The notes under the pieces were generated by a model that was not told the origin of the DNA, searched no databases, and was given only the letters and a program-made list of their open reading frames with translations. The translations under genes were made by a program, and so were the position numbers. Of a stretch of DNA of 6,181 nt, positions 1 through 5,738 are shown one piece after another. Location of the stretch: positions 1-6,181 of the forward strand of contig JBGTKH010000373.1 in the NCBI GenBank assembly GCA_041744735.1, given 5' to 3'. This DNA comes from JBGTKH01 sp041744735. Lineage in GTDB: Bacteria > Planctomycetota > Planctomycetia > Pirellulales > Pirellulaceae. The stretch's first letter is position 1. Each line of letters begins with the position of its first letter.

Positions 1-14
1 TAGAGGCGTGGCAT
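1..14 (-). CDS. Start of a gene coupled to the ATPase, probably DUF4276-like (partial)
   Basis: Only the first 14 bases are inside the window. On the minus strand the ATPase stop TGA (16-14) overlaps an ATG (14-12) as TGATG, the usual arrangement for translational coupling. The visible codons read M-P-R-L followed by TA and an unknown base, so the fifth residue is Tyr if the gene continues with a pyrimidine. DUF4276 proteins commonly begin with a small variable residue, then RLY and an acidic VEGQTE-like motif, and they commonly sit directly downstream of an AAA ATPase ending like the one here. The overlap is seen directly; the family call is inference from four residues plus context. Any other small gene could start this way. 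Confidence 0.45.
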
Positions 15-1114
15 CAGTGCGGCCCTCCACCGATGACATTCTTCTCCCAGACTTCGCCAAGGCTGTACTCCTCGAGCCACGCCTCTAGTTTTTCTGCATC
101 GGGCCGCATGAACTGCGACTCTTTGCCGTCCCGATTCACTACGACAATGTCTTCCGGATCAAAACTGTCAAGGAAGGAACTCGACTGCGTGCTGATCAGG
201 ACTTGCGTGTGGTGCGATGCTTTCTTGAACAGCGCGGCGACCACGTTGAGAGCATACGGATGGAGTCCTAGTTCCGGCTCATCAACAATAATAAGTTTCG
301 GCAGTTCGTTTTCTGGCTGTAGGAGCAAGGTCACAAGACAAACCGCTCGCAACGTACCGTCCGAAAGCTGGTGCGGACCAAAAACCTGATCCGATCCTTT
401 GTCGCGCCAGTTCAGGATCACGTCCTTCTTGTTGGGACCTCCTGGCTCAAGATCGAAGTCGTCAAAGAACGGCGCAATGAGACGGACGGTCGTGACAATA
501 CGCTGATAGACCGTCCCGCCGTTCTCCTCGCGGAGACGCAACAAGAACGCGGCCAAGTTCCCGGCATCGGGCAACAGCGGATGATTGTCGCCGATGTAGC
601 AATACTGGCGAACTCGTGCTGTGGCGGACGTGTCGTGGAAGTGATACACGCGACAGCCGTTGAGGAACTGTCGCACCGCCTGGGCAACAGCTTCGCCAGC
701 GTCTGCACTTTGGCCAACCTGCGTCTCCAACTGACCCGTGCCAAGGCGCACAGATCGGCTTTTGCCTGCATGATTCGTGACATCTACCCACTCATCCGCG
801 AAAGCCAACGTATCCCCGGCAACATGGAATAGTCGTTCATAATACGTGGCCACACCAGTCTGCACCTCGAACTCTATTGTTGCTTCCGCCTGCGGCGTTT
901 GCTTGGGACCGTAGTGGAGAATGGAGTGCGCCCGGCCCGCACCGGCGATGTACTGTTGGAGCCGCCCTGCCATCATCTCGTTGAGCATCTTGAAAAACGA
1001 CACAAGGTTACTCTTGCCAGCCCCATTCGCACCGATCAAAACGTTCAAGGGGCGCAGTTCAAGGTCCATTGCCTTGATGGACTTGAAGCCCTTGAGGATC
1101 ACTCGTCGCAGCAT
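14..1114 (-). CDS. AAA family ATPase (AAA_21 / RecF-SMC-like)
   Basis: Predicted cytoplasmic ATPase of 366 residues with the split ABC/SMC-type ATPase layout. An N-terminal strand segment (LRRVILKGFKSI) precedes the Walker A motif GANGAGKS at residues 28-35. A long variable middle follows, then an ABC-signature-like LSDGTLR at 250-256, Walker B LIIVDEPELGLHP at 274-286 (D278, E279) and an H-loop/sensor-like VLISTQS at 305-311. All ATPase motifs look intact. The C-terminus YSLGEVWEKNVIGGGP is typical of the AAA_21-type ATPases that are paired with DUF4276 proteins. The frame stays open upstream to an ATG at 1213, but I chose the ATG at 1114 because the family starts at this point and an AGGAG lies about 14 nt upstream; the extra 33 residues are Arg-rich and look untranslated. 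The stop overlaps the next gene as TGATG. Homologous ATPases occur in defence systems such as OLD- and Gabija-like ones, but no nuclease domain is visible here. Function beyond ATP hydrolysis is unknown. Confidence 0.9.
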   Translation of the reverse strand: MLRRVILKGFKSIKAMDLELRPLNVLIGANGAGKSNLVSFFKMLNEMMAGRLQQYIAGAGRAHSILHYGPKQTPQAEATIEFEVQTGVATYYERLFHVAGDTLAFADEWVDVTNHAGKSRSVRLGTGQLETQVGQSADAGEAVAQAVRQFLNGCRVYHFHDTSATARVRQYCYIGDNHPLLPDAGNLAAFLLRLREENGGTVYQRIVTTVRLIAPFFDDFDLEPGGPNKKDVILNWRDKGSDQVFGPHQLSDGTLRAVCLVTLLLQPENELPKLIIVDEPELGLHPYALNVVAALFKKASHHTQVLISTQSSSFLDSFDPEDIVVVNRDGKESQFMRPDAEKLEAWLEEYSLGEVWEKNVIGGGPH

Positions 1115-1176
1115 AGCCAAGTGTTGATCTCCTGAATCCGCGGATGTCTGATTGGTTCGTCTGCGCCGCCGACGTA

Positions 1177-1229
1177 TAGGATTATTTCGCTCGTCGCGAA
1201 GTCTTCGGAGCAATGGGCGAAATAACCTA
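1177..1229. other. Large imperfect inverted repeat in the gap before the ATPase gene
   Basis: This sits in the 274-bp gap (1115-1388) that separates the small-gene pair from the ATPase gene. The left arm TAGGATTATTTCGC (1177-1190) is complementary to the right arm GCGAAATAACCTA (1217-1229) with a single bulged A, giving about 13 base pairs. The loop contains a small inner inverted repeat, CGA-AGTCT-TCG. Neither strand carries a T-run after the stem, so it is not a standard intrinsic terminator. It could separate transcription of the toxin-antitoxin/small-gene group from the ATPase gene, bind a regulator, or be a repeat element. I see no gene in the rest of the gap. Confidence 0.5.
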
Positions 1230-1388
1230 GTTGAACGGAGCGGCAGAGCACGCGGGAGGTGACCGCGGGGGTATTTGGGGATTGTATCAGGCCGAAAGTG
1301 GCGTCGCTAGCGCGGACGAGAATCGGAGAGTGACATCGTCGTCCCCCAGAACTGAAACATACTCGTATTCCGCCATTCCTGTTCAGGT

Positions 1389-1574
1389 TCATTGCCTCGA
1401 TACCGCCGATTCTTGTTGCACGGTCTCCTCGCTTTCGCGTTGTGGAGGAGTCCGAAACTCGCGGTCTGATTCGCGTTCCTGTCGCCGGAGATCCTCGCAG
1501 ATCGCGTGAAGGTTGTTGTTGAAACTCTCGGCGTAGGCTTGGCGAACCTGACGAAATTCATTCACAAGCCTCAT
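1389..1574 (-). CDS. Small hypothetical protein, paralogue of its upstream neighbour
   Basis: Hydrophilic protein of 61 residues, rich in Arg, Glu and Gln, with no signal peptide or membrane segment. Residues 4-29 align without gaps to residues 7-32 of the product of 1616-1813, with 13 of 26 positions identical by eye. Shared positions form a pattern V-x-E-x-R-x-x-R-x-x-YA-x-x-F-x-x-x-L-x-AIC-x-DL, and both continue into an Arg/Glu-rich stretch. The homology is the main evidence that this short frame is a real gene. The ribosome binding site is weak (a GAGA about 8 nt upstream of the ATG). It starts 41 nt after the upstream stop, in the same direction, so it may be the last gene of the higBA transcript. 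The C-terminal third is low in complexity and differs from the neighbour. Function unknown; a decaying duplicate is possible. Confidence 0.65.
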   Translation of the reverse strand: MRLVNEFRQVRQAYAESFNNNLHAICEDLRRQERESDREFRTPPQRESEETVQQESAVSRQ

Positions 1575-1615
1575 TCCAAGTCTCGGCGCGACCCCTTAAC
1601 ACGCAACGGCTTAGT

Positions 1616-1813
1616 TCAACGTTTGCGTTCGCTCACAGTTTGTGCGCCGTGCAGACCATTGGGTCGCTTAGGCTGACGCCTGACAACACGCCGACCGCCG
1701 CGTTCTTGCTGCTGACACAAGTCGTGACAAATTGCGTCGAGGTCGTAACCGAATCGCTGAGCGTACTCGTTACGATGCCGGCGAATCTCGGCAACTATCG
1801 GGTCGTCATACAT
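1616..1813 (-). CDS. Small conserved hypothetical protein downstream of higA
   Basis: Basic, soluble protein of 65 residues with a predicted helical N-terminal half (DPIVAEIRRHRNEYAQRF followed by YDLDAICHDL) and a basic tail. From memory, this DPIV...R...F-x-YDL-x-AI-x-x-DL pattern recurs in uncharacterised proteins of about 60-80 residues in Planctomycetes and Cyanobacteria; I know no function for them. The frame is open up to an ATG at 1885, but I chose 1813. The match to the paralogue begins just after this Met, an AGGA lies 8 nt upstream, and the longer start would overlap higA by about 50 nt. The gene begins 22 nt after the higA stop, so it is very likely co-transcribed with higBA. It could be an accessory factor of the toxin-antitoxin pair, an independent small regulator, or an orphan antitoxin-like protein. 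Confidence 0.78.
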   Translation of the reverse strand: MYDDPIVAEIRRHRNEYAQRFGYDLDAICHDLCQQQERGGRRVVRRQPKRPNGLHGAQTVSERKR

Positions 1814-1835
1814 GAATGAGTTCCTGAGCACACGA

Positions 1836-2138
1836 TCAATGCGATTTCGCCAAGACACGAATCTCGCGATCCAGGCGGTCGCCAAGGCGTTCTTTTTCCA
1901 CTTCTAGTTCGAACCGCGTTTGGAGGTTCAACCAAAAGCGTTCCGATGTCCCGAAGAACCGGGCCAACCGCAGTGCCGTGTCCGCCGTGATGGCACGCGA
2001 CCCGCGAACGATCTCATTTATGCGGCGTGGCGGAACGCTCACATCCTTTGCCAGCCGATATTGGCTTATGCCCAGTGGCTTCAGGAACTCTTCCAGCAGG
2101 ATTTCGCCCGGATGAACGGGCGGCAGATTTTGTGACAT
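1836..2138 (-). CDS. higA: HigA family antitoxin, XRE-type helix-turn-helix
   Basis: Antitoxin of 100 residues expected to bind and neutralise the HigB toxin encoded just upstream and to repress the shared promoter. The N-terminal VHPGEILLEEFLKPLGIS is the hallmark of HigA/VapI-type antitoxins. The helix-turn-helix lies at about residues 24-50 (SQYRLAKDVSVPPRRINEIVRG, then the conserved ITADTALRLARFFGTS) and is followed by FWLNLQ and a charged C-terminal helix. Length and domain order are normal for the family and nothing appears truncated. A GAGAG ribosome binding site lies directly after the toxin stop codon and the ATG starts 9 nt after that stop, indicating one transcript and probable translational coupling. 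The toxin-first order is typical of hig loci and unlike most other type II systems. Confidence 0.95.
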   Translation of the reverse strand: MSQNLPPVHPGEILLEEFLKPLGISQYRLAKDVSVPPRRINEIVRGSRAITADTALRLARFFGTSERFWLNLQTRFELEVEKERLGDRLDREIRVLAKSH

Positions 2139-2147
2139 GGCACTCTC

Positions 2148-2429
2148 TCAGTGATAATCAGTGATTTCGACATTATCCGCATTACCTTCGGACCAATGAA
2201 AACAGATGCGCCACTGCTCGTTCACGCGGATGCTGTACTGGCCCTGACGATCCCCGCTGAGTTTTTCCAAACGGTTGCCTGGGGCTGCACGTAAATCGTT
2301 CAGTGATTCTGCCGCGTCCAGGAGCAACAGCTTGCGTAAGGCGGACTGCCGCAGCGAACGTGCGAACTTCTTGACCGGTTGCCGGCGAAAGAGTCGTTCC
2401 GTCTCTTTGTCGCGAAAGCTGCGGACCAT
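2148..2429 (-). CDS. higB: HigB toxin, RelE/ParE superfamily mRNA interferase
   Basis: Small toxin of 93 residues expected to cleave mRNA at the ribosome when not bound by HigA. Family features visible: N-terminal VRSFRDKETERLF, central PGNRLEKLSGDRQGQYSI at about residues 50-67, RVNEQWRICFHW at 68-79, and the C-terminal D-Y-H. In Proteus vulgaris HigB the catalytic residues are His54, Lys57, Tyr91 and His92. The C-terminal Tyr92-His93 pair is present here. Aligned by eye on the GDR motif, the His and Lys positions are Glu55 and Ser58. Glu at the first is common in this subfamily, but Lys to Ser is less expected; Lys56 lies nearby. The ATG at 2429 gives the family's normal N-terminus. No clear Shine-Dalgarno sequence precedes it, and the predicted transcription start is almost at the ATG, so the message may be leaderless. 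Confidence 0.94.
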   Translation of the reverse strand: MVRSFRDKETERLFRRQPVKKFARSLRQSALRKLLLLDAAESLNDLRAAPGNRLEKLSGDRQGQYSIRVNEQWRICFHWSEGNADNVEITDYH

Positions 2430-2436
2430 TCAATCG

Positions 2437-2465
2437 ACGATAACGCCATGTGCTATCACCGTCAA
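2437..2465 (-). promoter_or_regulatory. Candidate higBA promoter with overlapping operator
   Basis: On the minus strand, TTGACG (2465-2460) and TATCGT (2442-2437) are separated by 17 bp and fit a sigma-70-like promoter, with the -35 much better than the -10. An imperfect inverted repeat GATAAC-N7-GCTATC (2439-2457; five of six arm positions complementary) covers the -10 and most of the spacer, where a HigA repressor would be expected to bind. Transcription would begin at or a few bases before the higB ATG at 2429. The match is by eye, and planctomycete promoters are poorly defined, so this is a proposal. Confidence 0.4.
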
Positions 2466-2470
2466 GCGTT

Positions 2471-2583
2471 AGGCAACTCCCGGGAAATAGCCTACCACCG
2501 CGTCGTAGCGGAAGTCGTGAGACTTCCGGTCCCCGAACTCTCACGAGTTCGGCTACGGGTAGTTTATCTACCGGCAGTTGCCT
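2471..2583. repeat. BIME-like palindromic element: two inverted REP units
   Basis: A 113-bp intergenic element after the VWA gene and just upstream of the higB promoter. Unit 1 (plus strand) is GTAG (2505-2508) followed by a perfect 8-bp hairpin, CGGAAGTC-GTGA-GACTTCCG (2509-2528). Unit 2 has the same layout on the minus strand: GTAG (2556-2553), then CCGAACTC-GTGA-GAGTTCGG (2552-2533). The two stems differ at two base pairs, both changed on both sides so pairing is kept, and the GTGA loop is identical. Around them lies an outer inverted repeat: 2471-2483 pairs with 2571-2583 with one mismatch, CTACC (2492-2496) pairs with GGTAG (2558-2562), and CGTAGC (2504-2509) can pair with GCTACG (2552-2557). 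A small hairpin CTTAT-GCGG-ATAAG (2582-2595) abuts the right end. A GTAG at the foot of a hairpin is the recognition signature of REP elements mobilised by RAYT transposases. No RAYT gene is in the window. Confidence 0.8.
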
Positions 2584-2644
2584 TATGCGGATAAGTGTAG
2601 TCGAGGACTCACTCGTCGAACGTGAAAGGTTTCATTGCTTGTCG

Positions 2645-5440
2645 CTACGGCGCCTCCTTGATGACCAGTGGGATGGCTCGCTTGATGTCGTCGGACTTGG
2701 GTTCGGCCGTGTTGAAGAGTTGGCCGGTGCGCTGGTTGCGTTGCCAGCCTTCCATGGACTTGAACTGAACGACCGGCTTGGCCTCGAATTTCATTCCCAG
2801 GGCGTTGTACTCGGCGGGGCCGGCGACTTGGAAGGTGATTTCGTTGTCTGCGATCGCGTTGGGGACGCGGCTGGAGACAATCGTGATGTCGTTCGCGCCT
2901 GGTTTCAAGAGCGACGTGATGACGACTTGCCGCTGGCCGAGGACGAAGCTGTTCAGGGCCGTGCCGTTGACAAAGACGGTGGCGGTGACGGGCGCGTTGT
3001 TGCTGTACGACGCCTGCCCGCTGAGGAAATAATCGCCGTTCTTTAGCGGCACGCGCTCCTGGTCCAAGCCGGCGAAGTAGACGCGATAAGACAGTTCCAC
3101 CTGCTTGACCGCAGGGCCGAGCGGATGGGCGAAGCGGCCGTCCTGGAATTTCCAGTCGGTGTCGTTGCGGAAGCTCCACAGGACCGGCTCCATCAGCAGC
3201 TTGTCTTGCTCTTCGTCGTAGCGGCCCGGCCCGATGTCGAAGCCGAGACCGTTGGAGTCGTTGGCCGGTTCCTGCGGCGTGGTTTTGATCGAGATCGTGT
3301 TCCAGCCCGGCTGCAGCCATTTTCCGATCGGCCGTTGCCGGTTGGACGTGAACACGTCGACCAGCGTGCCGTTCACGCGGAATTCGCTGAACATGGGATT
3401 GTCGTTGCTGTACGACTGGTGGACGAAGACCATCATACTGCCGGCCGGCGCGTCGGCGGTCGCGACGGGGACTGCTTCCGCCTTTCGTGCGGCGTCGGTG
3501 TTGGGGTCCTCGTCGAGATGGAACGGAATGACTCGCTCGATCGTCTCGGTGCCCGCCTTTACTTTGTTGACGAGTTGCCCGGTTCGCTTGTCGCGTCCCC
3601 AACTTTGCATGCTCTTGAACTGGCAGATGGGCGCCACTTCGTATTTGCTCTTACCGGGGCTATAGCGTGCCGGGCCGCTGACCTCGAAGTTAATGTCGTT
3701 GTCTTCGATCGCGTTGGGCACGCGGTTTGAGACAATGCGAATCTCGTTGCGTCCCTGCTTCAGCAGCGGCGTGATGACCGCCTGCCGCTGTTCCAGCAGG
3801 AAGCTGTTCAGCGGCGTGTTGTTCACAAACACCGTGGCGGTGATCGGAGCGTTGTTGCCATACGAGGCGCTGCCCTCCAGGACGTAATCCCCTTCCCGGA
3901 GTTTGGCCTGCTCGTGCTCCAGACCCGTGTAATAGACGCGGAAGGAAATTTCGACCTCCTTCGTGTCCGGACCCAACGGATGCGAAAACTTGCGGTTCTT
4001 GAACGTCCAGTCGGTATCGTTGCGGAACTTCCACAGCACGGGCTGCATGATCGTCTTGCCTTCGTCGGTCGTTTGGAGCGGGCCGATGTGGAACGTCAGC
4101 CCATTCGTTTCGCTGGCCGGCTCTTGCGGACGTGTCTTGATGGTGATCGTGTTCCAGCCGCGCTTCATGAGACCGCCCAGCGACTTTTGTGTGTCGGACT
4201 TAAAGATATCGACCGAAGTCCCGTTCACAATCAATTCACTATGCAGCGGGTTCTCGTTGCCGTAGGACTTCTTGACCAACACCGTCAACTCCGGCAGCGG
4301 CGAATCATCTTCCACCGTCACCTGCGGGACCGCGGCGGGTTCGGCCACTTTGGCCAGTTCGGTCCGCAGATTCTTGACGGCCACGGTCAACTCGGCTGCC
4401 GACGCGGCGTTGTAGTACTTGCCTTCACCGGCTTTGGCGATCTCTTGTAAGGCCTTGCTTTCTTCCGGTTTGACGTCGAAGCCGATGACGTTCACGCCGA
4501 ACGTGAGCTTGGGGTTCTTGGCCAGCGCGGCGGCTTCGGCGGCCGGGTCGCCCTGGCAACTCTCCAGACCGTCGGTGAGCAGCACCAAACCGCTGAAGCC
4601 GGCGTTCTTGGCCAACTCGTCGCGCGCCGTCCGCAAGGACAAAGCGATGGGCGTCGCCCCCGTCGGTTGAAGACCGGCGATTAGACTCGTCAATTCCGCT
4701 TTGGCGGCCGCGTCGAGCGGGCTGAGCGGGCGAACGACTTTGACCGCCTGGCAGTTCCGCGGATCGTCCGCGCGGCCGAAGACCTCGTGTCCGTAGATGA
4801 TAAACGTCACGTTCAGTCCATCGGGAATCTTCTGAACCAGTTCGGTCACGACGCGCTTGGCGACGACCATTTTCGATTCGCCCTCTTTGGTCAATTCCTT
4901 CATGCTGCCCGAACAGTCCAGCACGATGGCGAAGTCCGTGATCAATTCGGCAACCTGCGGCGACGCGGGGCGCACGCCTTGCAATGCACTTAGTAGCTTG
5001 ACGGACGCACCGGCCTCTTTGAGTTCCGCCACCTGCTCGGCGCTCAGCGTAAACACGGTCGGAGATTTTTCGACTCGTTTGAGGATGGTGTCCTCGTCGA
5101 TGCCGAGTTTGACGAGCTTCAGCACGTCCGCGTAAGTGATCGCTTGCCCCGGCGCTGCCGCCGGGCTTTTCGCCTTTGCTGCTTCCTGCAGGGCAGCAAC
5201 AACTTCGTTCGACGCGCCGGCACTCTTCAATTTGGCAATCGCTGGATCATCGACGGCGAACCCGACGCCGTCCTTGCGAATCTTGGCCACGATCGCCGCG
5301 TCGTCGATGCCTAGGTCGATTAACGTCTTGAGGTCGTCCTGGCTCAGCGGCCCGGCCTTGGCGACGCCGGGCTGTGTCTCGACGAGTAGTCCGATGACCA
5401 ATGCTGCCGCCACTCCCCATGCTTTGTGCTTCACGTTCAT
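2645..5440 (-). CDS. Secreted VWA-domain protein with helical repeats and tandem C-terminal modules
   Basis: Protein of 931 residues predicted to be exported by Sec. A basic start (MNVKHK), a hydrophobic stretch and a VAKA-G site near residue 29 form a signal peptide without a lipobox. Residues 31-88 and 99-154 are two copies of a short helical repeat, with LGIDDAAIVAKI matching LGIDEDTILKRV and KSAGAS matching KEAGAS. A VWA domain spans about 168-360. Its metal-site residues are DCSGS (D175, S177, S179), a Thr in PTGATP (T260 or T263) and D290 in LLTDGLES, so metal-dependent ligand binding looks possible. The C-terminal part is a tandem duplication (about 384-625 and 668-910) of a probably beta-rich module I do not recognise. 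The ATG at 5440 has AGGAG 9 nt upstream. The gene reads divergently from metH and no other gene obviously joins it in an operon. Likely role: extracytoplasmic binding or adhesion; ligand and partners unknown. Confidence 0.93.
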   Translation of the reverse strand: MNVKHKAWGVAAALVIGLLVETQPGVAKAGPLSQDDLKTLIDLGIDDAAIVAKIRKDGVGFAVDDPAIAKLKSAGASNEVVAALQEAAKAKSPAAAPGQAITYADVLKLVKLGIDEDTILKRVEKSPTVFTLSAEQVAELKEAGASVKLLSALQGVRPASPQVAELITDFAIVLDCSGSMKELTKEGESKMVVAKRVVTELVQKIPDGLNVTFIIYGHEVFGRADDPRNCQAVKVVRPLSPLDAAAKAELTSLIAGLQPTGATPIALSLRTARDELAKNAGFSGLVLLTDGLESCQGDPAAEAAALAKNPKLTFGVNVIGFDVKPEESKALQEIAKAGEGKYYNAASAAELTVAVKNLRTELAKVAEPAAVPQVTVEDDSPLPELTVLVKKSYGNENPLHSELIVNGTSVDIFKSDTQKSLGGLMKRGWNTITIKTRPQEPASETNGLTFHIGPLQTTDEGKTIMQPVLWKFRNDTDWTFKNRKFSHPLGPDTKEVEISFRVYYTGLEHEQAKLREGDYVLEGSASYGNNAPITATVFVNNTPLNSFLLEQRQAVITPLLKQGRNEIRIVSNRVPNAIEDNDINFEVSGPARYSPGKSKYEVAPICQFKSMQSWGRDKRTGQLVNKVKAGTETIERVIPFHLDEDPNTDAARKAEAVPVATADAPAGSMMVFVHQSYSNDNPMFSEFRVNGTLVDVFTSNRQRPIGKWLQPGWNTISIKTTPQEPANDSNGLGFDIGPGRYDEEQDKLLMEPVLWSFRNDTDWKFQDGRFAHPLGPAVKQVELSYRVYFAGLDQERVPLKNGDYFLSGQASYSNNAPVTATVFVNGTALNSFVLGQRQVVITSLLKPGANDITIVSSRVPNAIADNEITFQVAGPAEYNALGMKFEAKPVVQFKSMEGWQRNQRTGQLFNTAEPKSDDIKRAIPLVIKEAP
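2711..4291 (-). repeat. Tandem protein-level duplication inside the VWA protein
   Basis: Codons for residues 384-625 (4291-3566) and 668-910 (3439-2711) encode two homologous modules, offset by about 284 residues and roughly 55-60% identical by eye. Landmarks shared in the same order are SYxNxNP, VNGT, GWNTIxIKTxPQEPA, NGLxFxIGP, PVLWxFRNDTDW, HPLGP, GDYxLxGxASYxNNAP, TATVFVN, LNSFxLxQRQxVIT, SxRVPNAIxDN, QFKSM and RTGQL. Each module itself contains two related halves, one starting at the first SY-x-N motif (residues 392 and 676) and one at the second (526 and 811). The protein therefore carries four related sub-units in the order A1-B1-A2-B2. The copies have diverged too far for recent recombination. 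Confidence 0.85.
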
Positions 5441-5566
5441 GTTGAAATTCTCCTAGTAGATCCATCGCGCTGACCAAGGTCTCCGCAACCGCGAATTCGG
5501 AGGGGTGGCAAGAACAGCCGGTGCCTACACTTTCCCGCGCTGGCTCCCGCGAGTTCACTTGTTTCG

Positions 5567-5594
5567 AGAGTAGCACACGCTTTTCGCGCGTCAA
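5567..5594 (-). promoter_or_regulatory. Candidate promoter of the VWA gene
   Basis: On the minus strand TTGACG (5594-5589) is followed after 16 bp by TACTCT (5572-5567). The -35 match is good and the -10 match is poor (3 of 6). The spacer contains a short inverted repeat, ACGC-N7-GCGT. It would give an untranslated leader of about 120 nt ending in the strong AGGAG ribosome binding site of the VWA gene. I see no recognised riboswitch in that leader. Confidence 0.25.
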
Positions 5595-5738
5595 GCCAAC
5601 CGATGAACGACTCCCTCCACAGCGGCGAGCAGCCGATATCACGAATCCTCGGGGGGGGCGAATAGACTGAAACGATGGACGTATTGCCGCAAACGGGGCG
5701 ATTTGGGATAGTTTGATCTTGAGCCCGAAAACTGAGGT

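Noticed and set aside
371..832. Plus-strand open frame of 153 codons opposite the ATPase
   Set aside because: It is antisense to an ATPase with intact Walker motifs, and its product has no recognisable domain.
1115..1213. 33-codon upstream extension of the ATPase
   Set aside because: The Arg-rich extension has no family counterpart, and the AGGAG and family N-terminus both point to the ATG at 1114.
1814..1885. 24-codon upstream extension of the small gene at 1616-1813
   Set aside because: It would overlap the end of higA. The AGGA site and the paralogue alignment support the start at 1813.
2597..2615. Possible third degenerate REP unit (GTAG followed by CGAG-N6-CTCG)
   Set aside because: The stem has only 4 bp and a different loop, so it cannot be told from chance next to the BIME.
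2450..3046. Plus-strand open frame of 198 codons opposite the VWA gene
   Set aside because: It is the mirror of a GC-rich coding strand, runs through the BIME into the VWA 3' end, and its product matches no family I know. The minus-strand frame has a signal peptide, motifs and internal homology.
3125..4450. Further long plus-strand frames (3125-3730 and 3914-4450) and a 339-codon minus frame (2583-3602)
   Set aside because: All overlap the well-supported VWA coding frame and show the Arg- and Val-rich composition typical of shadow frames.
5651..5658. Run of eight G upstream of metH
   Set aside because: It lies outside both candidate promoters and any reading frame, so phase variation is unsupported.
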